From assembly GCA_011524785.1 (NCBI GenBank), contig WTJQ01000228.1:1-5166 (forward strand): 5,166 nucleotides of DNA, in the 5' to 3' direction. This DNA comes from Planctomycetota bacterium. GTDB taxonomy: Bacteria; Planctomycetota; UBA1135; GCA-002686595. Position numbers and translations under genes: made by a program. Shown here in pieces: positions 1 through 5,166 of this stretch (its first letter is position 1; the number at the start of each line of letters is the position of its first letter). The notes under the pieces are model-generated. The model worked only from the letters and a program-made list of their open reading frames with translations. It was not told the origin of the DNA and ran no database searches.

Positions 1-275
1 CTGGCCTGGGCTGCCCAGCGAGCCGGCGTGCCCGCCACGATCGTCATGCCGGCGGCGCGCTGCTCGGGGGTCAGGCGCTGGACGTTGTTCCAAGCCCCGC
101 GCGACTTGAAGGCCCCGGCCACCTGCCGGTTCTCGAGCTTGAGGCGCACCTCGAGGCCGGGCAGGCCCGCATCGAAGGGCACCAGCGGGGTCGGGTCGAC
201 GACGCCGGCGATCCGGGCGTGGGCGGCCTCGAAGTCGAGGGCGTCGAAGGCGGCCAGGTCCCCGGGCGTGCGCAT
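1..275 (-). CDS. PLP-dependent serine/threonine dehydratase-like enzyme, N-terminal part (cut by left edge)
   Basis: About 91 N-terminal residues are visible and the rest lies beyond position 1. The segment LKLENRQVAGAFKSRG (about residues 45-60) is the PLP-binding block of fold-type II enzymes of the threonine/serine dehydratase group (family form: LK.E..Q.TGSFK.RGA). Lys57 is the expected Schiff-base lysine, close to its position in E. coli TdcB/IlvA. The preceding DPTPLVPF (about 27-34) matches the usual 'TPL' entry segment. Family members typically deaminate L-threonine or L-serine to a 2-oxo acid and ammonia in the cytoplasm. The start is the ATG at 275-273. The nearby ATGs at 283 and 280 are in another frame, and I found no in-frame ATG or GTG just upstream. 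A GGGAGGG stretch (about 293-287) lies somewhat far upstream as a possible ribosome site. One oddity is that the expected SAGNH loop reads VAGTPA here (about residues 80-85). A threonine-synthase-like or other fold-type II relative cannot be excluded, so no symbol is given. Confidence 0.8.
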   Translation of the reverse strand, partial: MRTPGDLAAFDALDFEAAHARIAGVVDPTPLVPFDAGLPGLEVRLKLENRQVAGAFKSRGAWNNVQRLTPEQRAAGMTIVAGTPARWAAQA

Positions 276-343
276 GCCATCATGATGCCCTCCCGGACGG
301 TGGGGTGCGACGTCGCAGCGCCCGCCAGTTGCCCCTCCTCCCC
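276..343. promoter_or_regulatory. Short divergent intergenic region between the dehydratase-like gene and dus
   Basis: These 68 bases separate two genes that point away from each other, so the 5' signals of both should lie here or inside the neighbouring coding sequence. On the minus strand a GGGAGGG stretch (about 293-287) could serve the dehydratase-like gene. On the plus strand there is no good Shine-Dalgarno site before 344, and a GGTGGG stretch sits just before the alternative GTG at 305. I see no convincing -35/-10 pair. Confidence 0.35.
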
Positions 344-1333
344 ATGTCCCTGCCCTACACCGCGCCCTGGCTGCTGGCCCCCATGGAGGGCGTGACGGAG
401 CCGCTCTTCCGCGGCCTCGTGCTCGGGCTGCACGAGCCCAGTGACCTGGGCGGGGCCTGCACGGAGTTCGCGCGCGTCTCCTCCTCCGCCCTCCCCCGGC
501 GCGTCCTGCGTGCGCACCTGGGCGAGCCTGGCCCCATCCCCGTGGCCCTGCAGCTCATGGGGAGCGACCTCGAGCACCTCGCCACGACGGCCACGCGCGC
601 GGTGGAGGTTGGCGCACCGGTGGTGGACCTGAACTTCGGCTGTCCGGCCAAGGGCGCCCTCCGCGGCTGCGCCGGCTCCGCGCTGCTCGACGACCCCGAG
701 CGCCTCGCCACGGTCGTCACGACGGTCCGCGAGGCCGTCGGCGGACGCGTCCCGGTGACCGCGAAGCTGCGCGCCGGGGGCGAGGACGACGCACGCCTGG
801 AGGAGCTGGTCGACGCCGCCTGTGCAGCGGGTGCCGCCCTCGTGACGATGCATGCGCGAACGCGCGCGGAGGCCTACTCGGTCGAGGCGGACTGGTCACG
901 CCTGCGGCGCGCCCGGGAGGCGGCCGACCGGCACGGGATCCCCCTCTGCGGCAACGGCGGGGTGGAGACCCACGACGACCTCGAGGCGCTCCGGCGCGAG
1001 ACGGGCTGCGCGTTCGCGATGGTCGGGCGCGGGGCGCTGGCGGATCCGTGGATCTTCAGCGGGCACCGTGCGAGCAAGCGCGAGGCGGCGACCTTCCTGC
1101 TGCGGTACGGGCGAGGCCTGATCGACCTCGGGGCGTCGGCCCGCGGCGGAGTGGCGCGCGTGAAGCAGCTCCTCGGGCACTGGACCGCGGGCGGGTTGGT
1201 GCCCGATGCAGAGGCCCGCAAGGGCTGGCTCCGGGAGCGCGATCCCGAGGCCTTGCTACGGCGCCTCGCAGAGCTGGCGGAGCAGGACCCCGAGCCCGCC
1301 GGAGCCTGCTCCGCCGCGCGCCGCGCCCCCTGA
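344..1333 (+). CDS. dus: tRNA-dihydrouridine synthase, DusC-like
   Basis: This is a flavin enzyme that reduces specific uridines in tRNA D-loops to dihydrouridine using FMN and NADPH. From the ATG at 344 it has 329 residues, close to the roughly 315-330 usual for DusA/DusC. The family motifs occur in order: FMN-binding LAPMEGVTEPLFR (11-23), LQLMGSD (69-75), VDLNFGCPAK (94-103) with the expected catalytic Cys100, KLRAG (141-145), HARTR (170-174), GNGGV (203-207) and GRGAL (228-232). The later ARVKQLLGHW (271-280) resembles the 'ARIKQWL' helix of E. coli DusC, and the VDLN.GCP block also leans that way, but the subfamily is an inference. The last ~15 residues are a low-complexity Ala/Pro tail. 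The frame is open to a GTG at 305, which would add 13 residues (MRRRSARQLPLLP) that lack family similarity. I prefer 344 because MSLPYTAPWLLAPMEG starts where family members start. However, the bases just before 344 are pyrimidine-rich and give no Shine-Dalgarno site. Confidence 0.93.
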   Translation: MSLPYTAPWLLAPMEGVTEPLFRGLVLGLHEPSDLGGACTEFARVSSSALPRRVLRAHLGEPGPIPVALQLMGSDLEHLATTATRAVEVGAPVVDLNFGCPAKGALRGCAGSALLDDPERLATVVTTVREAVGGRVPVTAKLRAGGEDDARLEELVDAACAAGAALVTMHARTRAEAYSVEADWSRLRRAREAADRHGIPLCGNGGVETHDDLEALRRETGCAFAMVGRGALADPWIFSGHRASKREAATFLLRYGRGLIDLGASARGGVARVKQLLGHWTAGGLVPDAEARKGWLRERDPEALLRRLAELAEQDPEPAGACSAARRAP

Positions 1334-1376
1334 GGCCGGAGCCGAGGGCCCCCCCTCAAGACGCGATCGCCTCAGG
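1329..1376. terminator. Candidate bidirectional terminator at the convergent dus / aminopeptidase junction
   Basis: The two converging genes end 38 bases apart. An 8-base perfect inverted repeat, CCTGAGGC (1329-1336) and GCCTCAGG (1369-1376), brackets the gap, and each arm contains the TGA stop of one gene. Inside it, GAGGG (1344-1348) and CCCTC (1353-1357) can form a small hairpin with a CCCC loop. There is no U tract on either strand, so this is not a classical intrinsic terminator. It is a candidate judged from position and symmetry only. Confidence 0.3.
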
Positions 1377-2841
1377 CCAGACGCCGCACGGCCTCGGCCA
1401 GCAGGGCCGGGCCGAAGCCGGAGCCGCGCCCGCCGATCGTCGAGGGCCCGGCCATGTCGACGTGGCCGTAGCGGGCATCCGTCCCGTCGAGCTGCCAGCG
1501 GATGAACTCGCCGGCGCAGCTGCTCTGGGCGTTCATGCGATCCGCCACCGAGTTGCGGAAGTCCGCGACCTTGCTGGCGAACTCCTTGCGGTGGAACTCG
1601 GGGGCGAAGGGCATCGGGTGCACCAGCTCGCCCGTGTGCCGCCCCGCAGCGACCAAGGCGTCCTCGAGGTCCTCGTCCCCCGCGAGCAGGCCCGCATGCA
1701 GGCGCCCGGTCGCCACGAGCTGCGCGCCCGTGAGCGTCGCCGCGTCGAGGACGATCTCCGCCTTGAGCTTGCGCGCCGCGAAGCTGACGCCGTCCGCCAG
1801 GACGAGGCGCCCCTCCGCGTCGGTGTTGTTGATCTCCACGCGCATCCCGGAGTGCAGGGTCAGGATGTCGTCGTTCTTGAACGCGTCCGGGCCGATGGCG
1901 TTCTCGGCCAGACAGAGCAGGGCGCTCACGCGGGAGCGGCACCCGGTGCTCGCCAGGGTCCTGAACGCCCCGAGCACCGCGGCCGCGCCGCCCATGTCGC
2001 TCTTCATGCCGACCATGCTTCCGCCGACCTTCAGGCTCAGGCCGCCCGTGTCGTAGGTGATGCCCTTGCCGACGAGGGCGATGTGCCCCTTGGGCCTCGC
2101 CGGTGCCCAGGTCATCACGATCAGCCGCGGCGCGGAGTTGGCGCATCGACCGACCCCGTGGATCCCACCGCAGCCGGCCGCCAGCAGGTCCTTGCCGACG
2201 ATGGCTCGGGTCCGCACGCCCTTGATGCCCTTGACCAGGCGGCGCGCCTCGCGCTGGAACGCGGCCGGATCCAGCTCGCTCGGCGGCAGGTCCACGAGCC
2301 GCGCGGCCTCGCGCAGGGACTCGACGGACGCCGTCACGACCTTGCTGGCGCGCAGGGACCGGCCGTCCGGTCCCACGCTGTGGACGGCGCAGGACGGCCG
2401 CGGCTTCGTGACCTGCGAGCGGCCGTCGTAGAGGGGCAGGGCCCGGGCGACGGCCAGGGTGGCCGCCAGCTGGTGCTCGGCATCGTCCAGCAGGAGGAGC
2501 ACCGCGCCCTTGCCGCGCTTGCCGGTGTTCGACTTGACCATGCAGCTGCGGATGGCCTCCGCGCGGGCCGGGGCGTTGTGGCGCGAGACCTCGTTCGGCA
2601 GCACGCCCACCGCCACGCGGCGAGGGGCCTCGGAGCAGAGCGTCCCGGCCGCGGCTCCGCCGAGGCCCGGGGAGAGGTCCTTCAGGAGCTCGGCGACCAG
2701 GCGCTGGACCTCGGGGGACAGGCCGTCGAGGCCGGGGTGACGGGCCTTGCCCTTGAGCGCGGCCTCCGAGCCCAGGACGAGGAGGTGGTCGGCTCCACGG
2801 AGCAGGGCGGCGGTGGTCGAGGCGTGGCGGAGCGTGATCAT
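1372..2841 (-). CDS. M17-family leucyl aminopeptidase (NPEPL1-like branch)
   Basis: This two-zinc cytosolic exopeptidase removes N-terminal residues from peptides. It has 489 residues, typical of M17 (about 480-525). The N-terminal ~160 residues are the variable domain, and the catalytic domain starts at about 165. Metal and catalytic residues are all visible and spaced exactly as in bovine lens leucine aminopeptidase: Lys259 and Asp264 in GKGITYDTGG, Lys271 in SLK, Asp282 in MKSDMGGAA, then Asp341, Glu343 and Arg345 in the family signature NTDAEGRL (339-346). The stretches YDTGGLS, GGAAAVLGAF, CLAEN, VEINNTDAEGRLVLADGVS, LVHP and SVADR.N..SSCAG closely resemble, from memory, the animal aminopeptidase NPEPL1 more than E. 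coli PepA. The start ATG (2841-2839) has no strong Shine-Dalgarno site, and the next in-frame Met is far inside at residue 101. The gene stands alone, convergent with dus and divergent from speA. Its native substrate cannot be read from the sequence. Confidence 0.95.
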   Translation of the reverse strand: MITLRHASTTAALLRGADHLLVLGSEAALKGKARHPGLDGLSPEVQRLVAELLKDLSPGLGGAAAGTLCSEAPRRVAVGVLPNEVSRHNAPARAEAIRSCMVKSNTGKRGKGAVLLLLDDAEHQLAATLAVARALPLYDGRSQVTKPRPSCAVHSVGPDGRSLRASKVVTASVESLREAARLVDLPPSELDPAAFQREARRLVKGIKGVRTRAIVGKDLLAAGCGGIHGVGRCANSAPRLIVMTWAPARPKGHIALVGKGITYDTGGLSLKVGGSMVGMKSDMGGAAAVLGAFRTLASTGCRSRVSALLCLAENAIGPDAFKNDDILTLHSGMRVEINNTDAEGRLVLADGVSFAARKLKAEIVLDAATLTGAQLVATGRLHAGLLAGDEDLEDALVAAGRHTGELVHPMPFAPEFHRKEFASKVADFRNSVADRMNAQSSCAGEFIRWQLDGTDARYGHVDMAGPSTIGGRGSGFGPALLAEAVRRLA

Positions 2842-2882
2842 GGGGAGCGAGCCTAGTCCGCAGGGCCGCCAGGCCCCAGGGA

Positions 2883-3003
2883 CAGGGCTCGGGCTTTCCG
2901 GGAACGGCGCGCGGACCTCGGTTCCGGCGCCAGCACGTTGGGCACCGATCGCGCGGTCGAGCTCCTTCCCCCGGCTCCCCTGCCCCCCCGGGACCGAGCC
3001 CTG
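2883..3003. repeat. 10-base inverted repeat with widely spaced arms upstream of speA
   Basis: CAGGGCTCGG at 2883-2892 is the exact reverse complement of CCGAGCCCTG at 2994-3003. The symmetry stops after 10 bases on both sides. The right arm ends just before the candidate -10 box of speA. It could be a pair of operator half-sites, or chance in GC-rich DNA. Confidence 0.3.
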
Positions 3004-3046
3004 CGGAGTACACTCGCCAGACTGGTCCCACCCGATCGAGAACCCC

Positions 3047-3052
3047 GAGGAG
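3047..3052 (+). promoter_or_regulatory. Ribosome binding site of speA
   Basis: GAGGAG lies 7 bases before the ATG at 3060. It is the best Shine-Dalgarno match among the genes in this window and supports that start codon. Confidence 0.75.
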
Positions 3053-3059
3053 CCTGCCC

Positions 3060-5000
3060 ATGAGCGCCTGGAGCACGCGAGAGAGCGAGGAGCTCTACAA
3101 CGTCCCCGTCTGGGGAGATCCGTTCTTCTCGATCGACGAGCGCGGACACCTCGTGGTCGCGCCCGAGGGACGCGAGGGCGGGCAGGTGGACCTGCCGGAG
3201 CTGATCGGCCAGATCCGCCGCCGTGGCGTTGCCGCGCCGATCCTGCTGCGCTTCGACGGGATCCTCCGGGCCCGCGCCCGCCAGCTGAACGCGGCCTTCA
3301 ACAACGCGCGGCGCGAGTACGACTACCGGGCCCCCTACCGCGGCGTGTTCCCGATCAAGGTCAACCAGGAGCGGCACGTGGTCGAGGCCCTGCTGGCGGA
3401 GGGACGGTCCTACGGGATGGGCCTCGAGGTCGGCAGCAAGCCCGAGCTGATCGCCGGCATCGCCATCCAGGCCGGCGAGGGAACGCTCCTCATCTGCAAC
3501 GGCTACAAGGACGCCGAGTACGTCGAGATGGCGCTGCTCGCCTCGCACCTCGGCATCACCGCCGTCGTGGTGATCGAGAAGCTCACCGAGCTCGACACGG
3601 TCCTCGAGGCCAGCCGCCGGCTCGGGATCCGCCCGGTCATCGGCGTGCGGTCGAAGCTCACCATGAAGAGCTCGGGACGCTGGCAGGACTCGGTCGGGGA
3701 TCGCTCGAAGTTCGGCCTCACGGCGCGCGAGATCGTGGAGGTCACCGAGCGCCTCAAGGCCGAGGACATGCTCGACTGCCTGCGCCTGCTGCACTTCCAC
3801 ATCGGGAGCCAGATCGCGCAGATCCGCTCGATCAAGCAGGCCATGCGCGAGGCCACCAACATCTTCGTCGGGCTGACCTCGATCGGCTGCTCGATCGACT
3901 GGATGGACGTGGGTGGAGGGCTCGGCGTCGACTACGAGGGGAACGCAGCCGCCAGCGACTCCTCCATGAACTACTCGCTCCAGGAGTACGCGAACGACGT
4001 GGTCTGGAGCCTCGCGGAGTGCTGCCGCAAGCACGGCCTCAAGCAGCCGACCATCGTGACCGAGTCGGGCCGGGCGCTCGCCGCCCACCACGCGATCCTC
4101 GTGGCCGAGGTCGTCGGCACGTCGACCTTCGAGGGCACGCACGACCCCCTGCCCGTGACCAAGGACTCCCACGAGGTCGTCCGCGAGCTGGCCGCCCTGG
4201 CAGGGACCGTCACGGTCGAGAACGCGCAGGAGTGCTACCACGACGCCATGGACACGCGCGAGAAGGCCGGCCTGCTCTTCGAGACCGGCCAGCTCGACCT
4301 CGTGGGCCGCGGCCAGATGGAGGAGCAGTACTGGCGGGTCATCCGCGCGATCGTCGCAGCGACCCGCGAGATGGAGCTCGTCCCCGAGGGCATGCAGGGC
4401 CTGGAGCAGGCGATGGCCGACACGTTCTTCGTCAACATGTCGGTGTTCCAGTCCATGCCGGACTCCTGGGCCATCGGACAGGTGTTCCCCGTGATGCCGC
4501 TGCAGCGGCTCGACGAGGAGCCCACCCGGCGGGCCGTCCTGGCGGACCTGACCTGCGACTCGGACGGCAAGATCTGCCGCTTCCTCGACGTGCAGGGCAC
4601 CAAGGAGGTGCTGGAGCTGCACGAGCAGCGCGACGGCGCCCCCTACTACGTGGGCTTCTTCCTGGTGGGCGCCTACCAGGAGATCCTCGGGGACATGCAC
4701 AACCTGTTCGGTGACACGAACGTCGTGCACGTGGACCTGGACGACCGGGGCCGCACCCGCCTCACCCACGTCCTGCGGGGCGACCGGGTGAAGGAGGTGC
4801 TCTCCTACGTCGAGTACTTCGAGGACGACCTCCTCCGCAGCCTGCGGGCCAGCGTGGAGGACTCGCTGGAGGCCGGGCGCATGACCTACGAGGAGTCCGC
4901 GGCGTTCTGGGAGCGCTACGAGGCCGGCCTCCGCGGGTATACCTACCTCACCCCCCAACCCAGGGCCGAGGCGGCCCGCACGGAGATCCCCCAGGCATGA
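3060..5000 (+). CDS. speA: Biosynthetic arginine decarboxylase SpeA
   Basis: SpeA is a PLP enzyme of the alanine-racemase-like fold that converts L-arginine to agmatine and CO2, the first step of the agmatine route to putrescine and spermidine. It has 646 residues against about 658 in E. coli SpeA, so it is full length. Visible family blocks, in order: an N-terminal LYNVPVWGDPFFSID segment (12-26); VFPIKVNQ (96-103) with PLP lysine Lys100; LEVGSKPEL (122-130); ICNGYKD (145-151); KSSGRW (203-208) and SKFGL (216-220); LHFHIGSQ (244-251); the phosphate-binding glycine-rich DVGGGLGVDY (283-292); ESGRAL (335-340); LTCDSDGKI (497-505) with the expected active-site Cys499; and GAYQEILGDMHNLFGDTN (537-554). 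The ~90 C-terminal residues form the charged tail usual in this family. The ATG at 3060 has a good ribosome site (GAGGAG). The stop overlaps the start of the FKBP gene. No agmatinase or agmatine deiminase gene is visible next to it, so the next pathway step must be encoded elsewhere. Confidence 0.98.
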   Translation: MSAWSTRESEELYNVPVWGDPFFSIDERGHLVVAPEGREGGQVDLPELIGQIRRRGVAAPILLRFDGILRARARQLNAAFNNARREYDYRAPYRGVFPIKVNQERHVVEALLAEGRSYGMGLEVGSKPELIAGIAIQAGEGTLLICNGYKDAEYVEMALLASHLGITAVVVIEKLTELDTVLEASRRLGIRPVIGVRSKLTMKSSGRWQDSVGDRSKFGLTAREIVEVTERLKAEDMLDCLRLLHFHIGSQIAQIRSIKQAMREATNIFVGLTSIGCSIDWMDVGGGLGVDYEGNAAASDSSMNYSLQEYANDVVWSLAECCRKHGLKQPTIVTESGRALAAHHAILVAEVVGTSTFEGTHDPLPVTKDSHEVVRELAALAGTVTVENAQECYHDAMDTREKAGLLFETGQLDLVGRGQMEEQYWRVIRAIVAATREMELVPEGMQGLEQAMADTFFVNMSVFQSMPDSWAIGQVFPVMPLQRLDEEPTRRAVLADLTCDSDGKICRFLDVQGTKEVLELHEQRDGAPYYVGFFLVGAYQEILGDMHNLFGDTNVVHVDLDDRGRTRLTHVLRGDRVKEVLSYVEYFEDDLLRSLRASVEDSLEAGRMTYEESAAFWERYEAGLRGYTYLTPQPRAEAARTEIPQA

Positions 5001-5166
5001 GCATCCAGTCCGGCGCCACAGTGCGCCTGGAGTACGAGGTCTACGACGCGACCGGCGACCTCTTCGAGACCAGCGCCGAGCAGGGCGCCGTGGAGACGGT
5101 GGTCGGCTCGGGCGAGCTGCCCGCCGGCGTCGAGAGCGCCCTGATCGGCAAGGGCGAGGGTGACGA
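4997..5166 (+). CDS. FKBP-type peptidyl-prolyl cis-trans isomerase, SlyD-like, N-terminal part (cut by right edge)
   Basis: Only the first 56 residues are in the window. They read as the start of a SlyD-type FKBP: a leading strand GATVRLEYEVYDATGDLFETS (residues 6-26), then VVGSGELPAGVESALIGKGEGD (35-56). This corresponds to the family pattern V.l.Y.v.d.dG..fd.s....p..f..G.g.lipGlE.AL.Gm..Gd. Such proteins catalyse proline isomerisation and act as chaperones in the cytoplasm, and no signal peptide is seen. The usual HG before the loop reads VG here. Whether it has the SlyD insert-in-flap domain and a metal-binding C-terminus cannot be judged, because both would lie beyond the edge. The start ATG at 4997 overlaps the speA stop (ATGA), so translation is probably coupled. 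A GGAG at 4982-4985 inside speA is a distant ribosome site at best. Confidence 0.87.
   Translation, partial: MSIQSGATVRLEYEVYDATGDLFETSAEQGAVETVVGSGELPAGVESALIGKGEGD

Larger units (their letters stand above)
2842..3059. promoter_or_regulatory. Divergent control region between the aminopeptidase gene and speA
   Basis: This 218-base gap between two divergent starts must contain the 5' signals of both genes. I see no small gene in it. TACACT at 3009-3014, about 45 bases before the speA start, resembles a -10 box (4 of 6 bases of TATAAT), but no matching -35 box lies at the usual spacing. A 10-base perfect inverted repeat, CAGGGCTCGG (2883-2892) and CCGAGCCCTG (2994-3003), lies in the gap with about 101 bases between the arms. 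The sequence also includes a C-rich run at about 2966-2989. Confidence 0.45.

Noticed and set aside
71..853. A 260-codon minus-strand open frame covering the start of dus and part of the dehydratase-like gene.
   Set aside because: It is antisense to the conserved Dus core and out of frame with the PLP enzyme. It has no family similarity.
1048..2856. A 602-codon plus-strand open frame opposite the aminopeptidase gene.
   Set aside because: It runs antisense to a gene with a complete set of M17 catalytic residues, and its sequence is low-complexity without any known motif.
2938..2943. TTGGGC as a -35 box upstream of speA.
   Set aside because: No -10-like sequence occurs 16-18 bases downstream, and it is too far from TACACT at 3009 to pair with it.
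1256..3076. A 606-codon minus-strand open frame over the aminopeptidase gene in another frame.
   Set aside because: Its Arg/Gly/Pro-rich composition marks it as a frame-shifted shadow of the real gene.
2747..4714. A 655-codon plus-strand open frame overlapping the control region and most of speA.
   Set aside because: It is out of frame with speA and composed almost wholly of Arg, Gly, Ala and Pro, as expected for a shifted reading of high-GC coding DNA.
2853..4958. A 701-codon open frame on the minus strand opposite speA, rich in His, Leu, Val, Glu and Asp.
   Set aside because: It is the mirror of the speA codons in GC-rich DNA, where stops are rare on the opposite strand. It shows no recognisable domain, while speA on the plus strand is conserved throughout.

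Overview
The window is ordinary bacterial chromosomal DNA of high GC content (roughly 70% by eye), densely packed with genes. It holds five protein-coding genes: three complete, and two cut by the window edges. The strong G/C preference at third codon positions and the gene content fit a high-GC bacterium such as a myxobacterium-like, planctomycete-like or other deep-branching lineage. I cannot place it more precisely from the sequence. I see no tRNA, rRNA, CRISPR array, insertion sequence, attachment site or phage gene.

Layout. Positions 1-275 (minus strand) hold the N-terminal part of a PLP-dependent serine/threonine dehydratase-like enzyme that runs off the left edge. It is divergent from a tRNA-dihydrouridine synthase (plus, about 344-1333, or from an upstream GTG at 305). 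That gene converges with an M17 leucyl aminopeptidase (minus, 1372-2841) across a 38-base gap that contains inverted repeats. The aminopeptidase is in turn divergent from a biosynthetic arginine decarboxylase, speA (plus, 3060-5000), across a 218-base gap that must carry the 5' control signals for both. The speA stop codon overlaps the start codon of an FKBP/SlyD-type peptidyl-prolyl isomerase (plus, 4997 to the right edge), so these two are almost certainly co-transcribed.

How the genes relate. There is no single pathway here. Arginine decarboxylase starts polyamine synthesis (arginine to agmatine), the aminopeptidase recycles peptides, the dehydratase-like enzyme acts in amino-acid metabolism, the Dus enzyme modifies tRNA, and the FKBP protein helps proteins fold. 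Only speA and the FKBP gene look like an operon. I found no convincing undescribed system. The points most worth a second look are an altered asparagine-loop motif in the dehydratase-like protein, the resemblance of the aminopeptidase to the NPEPL1 branch of family M17, the speA-FKBP coupling, and inverted repeats at the two larger gene junctions.
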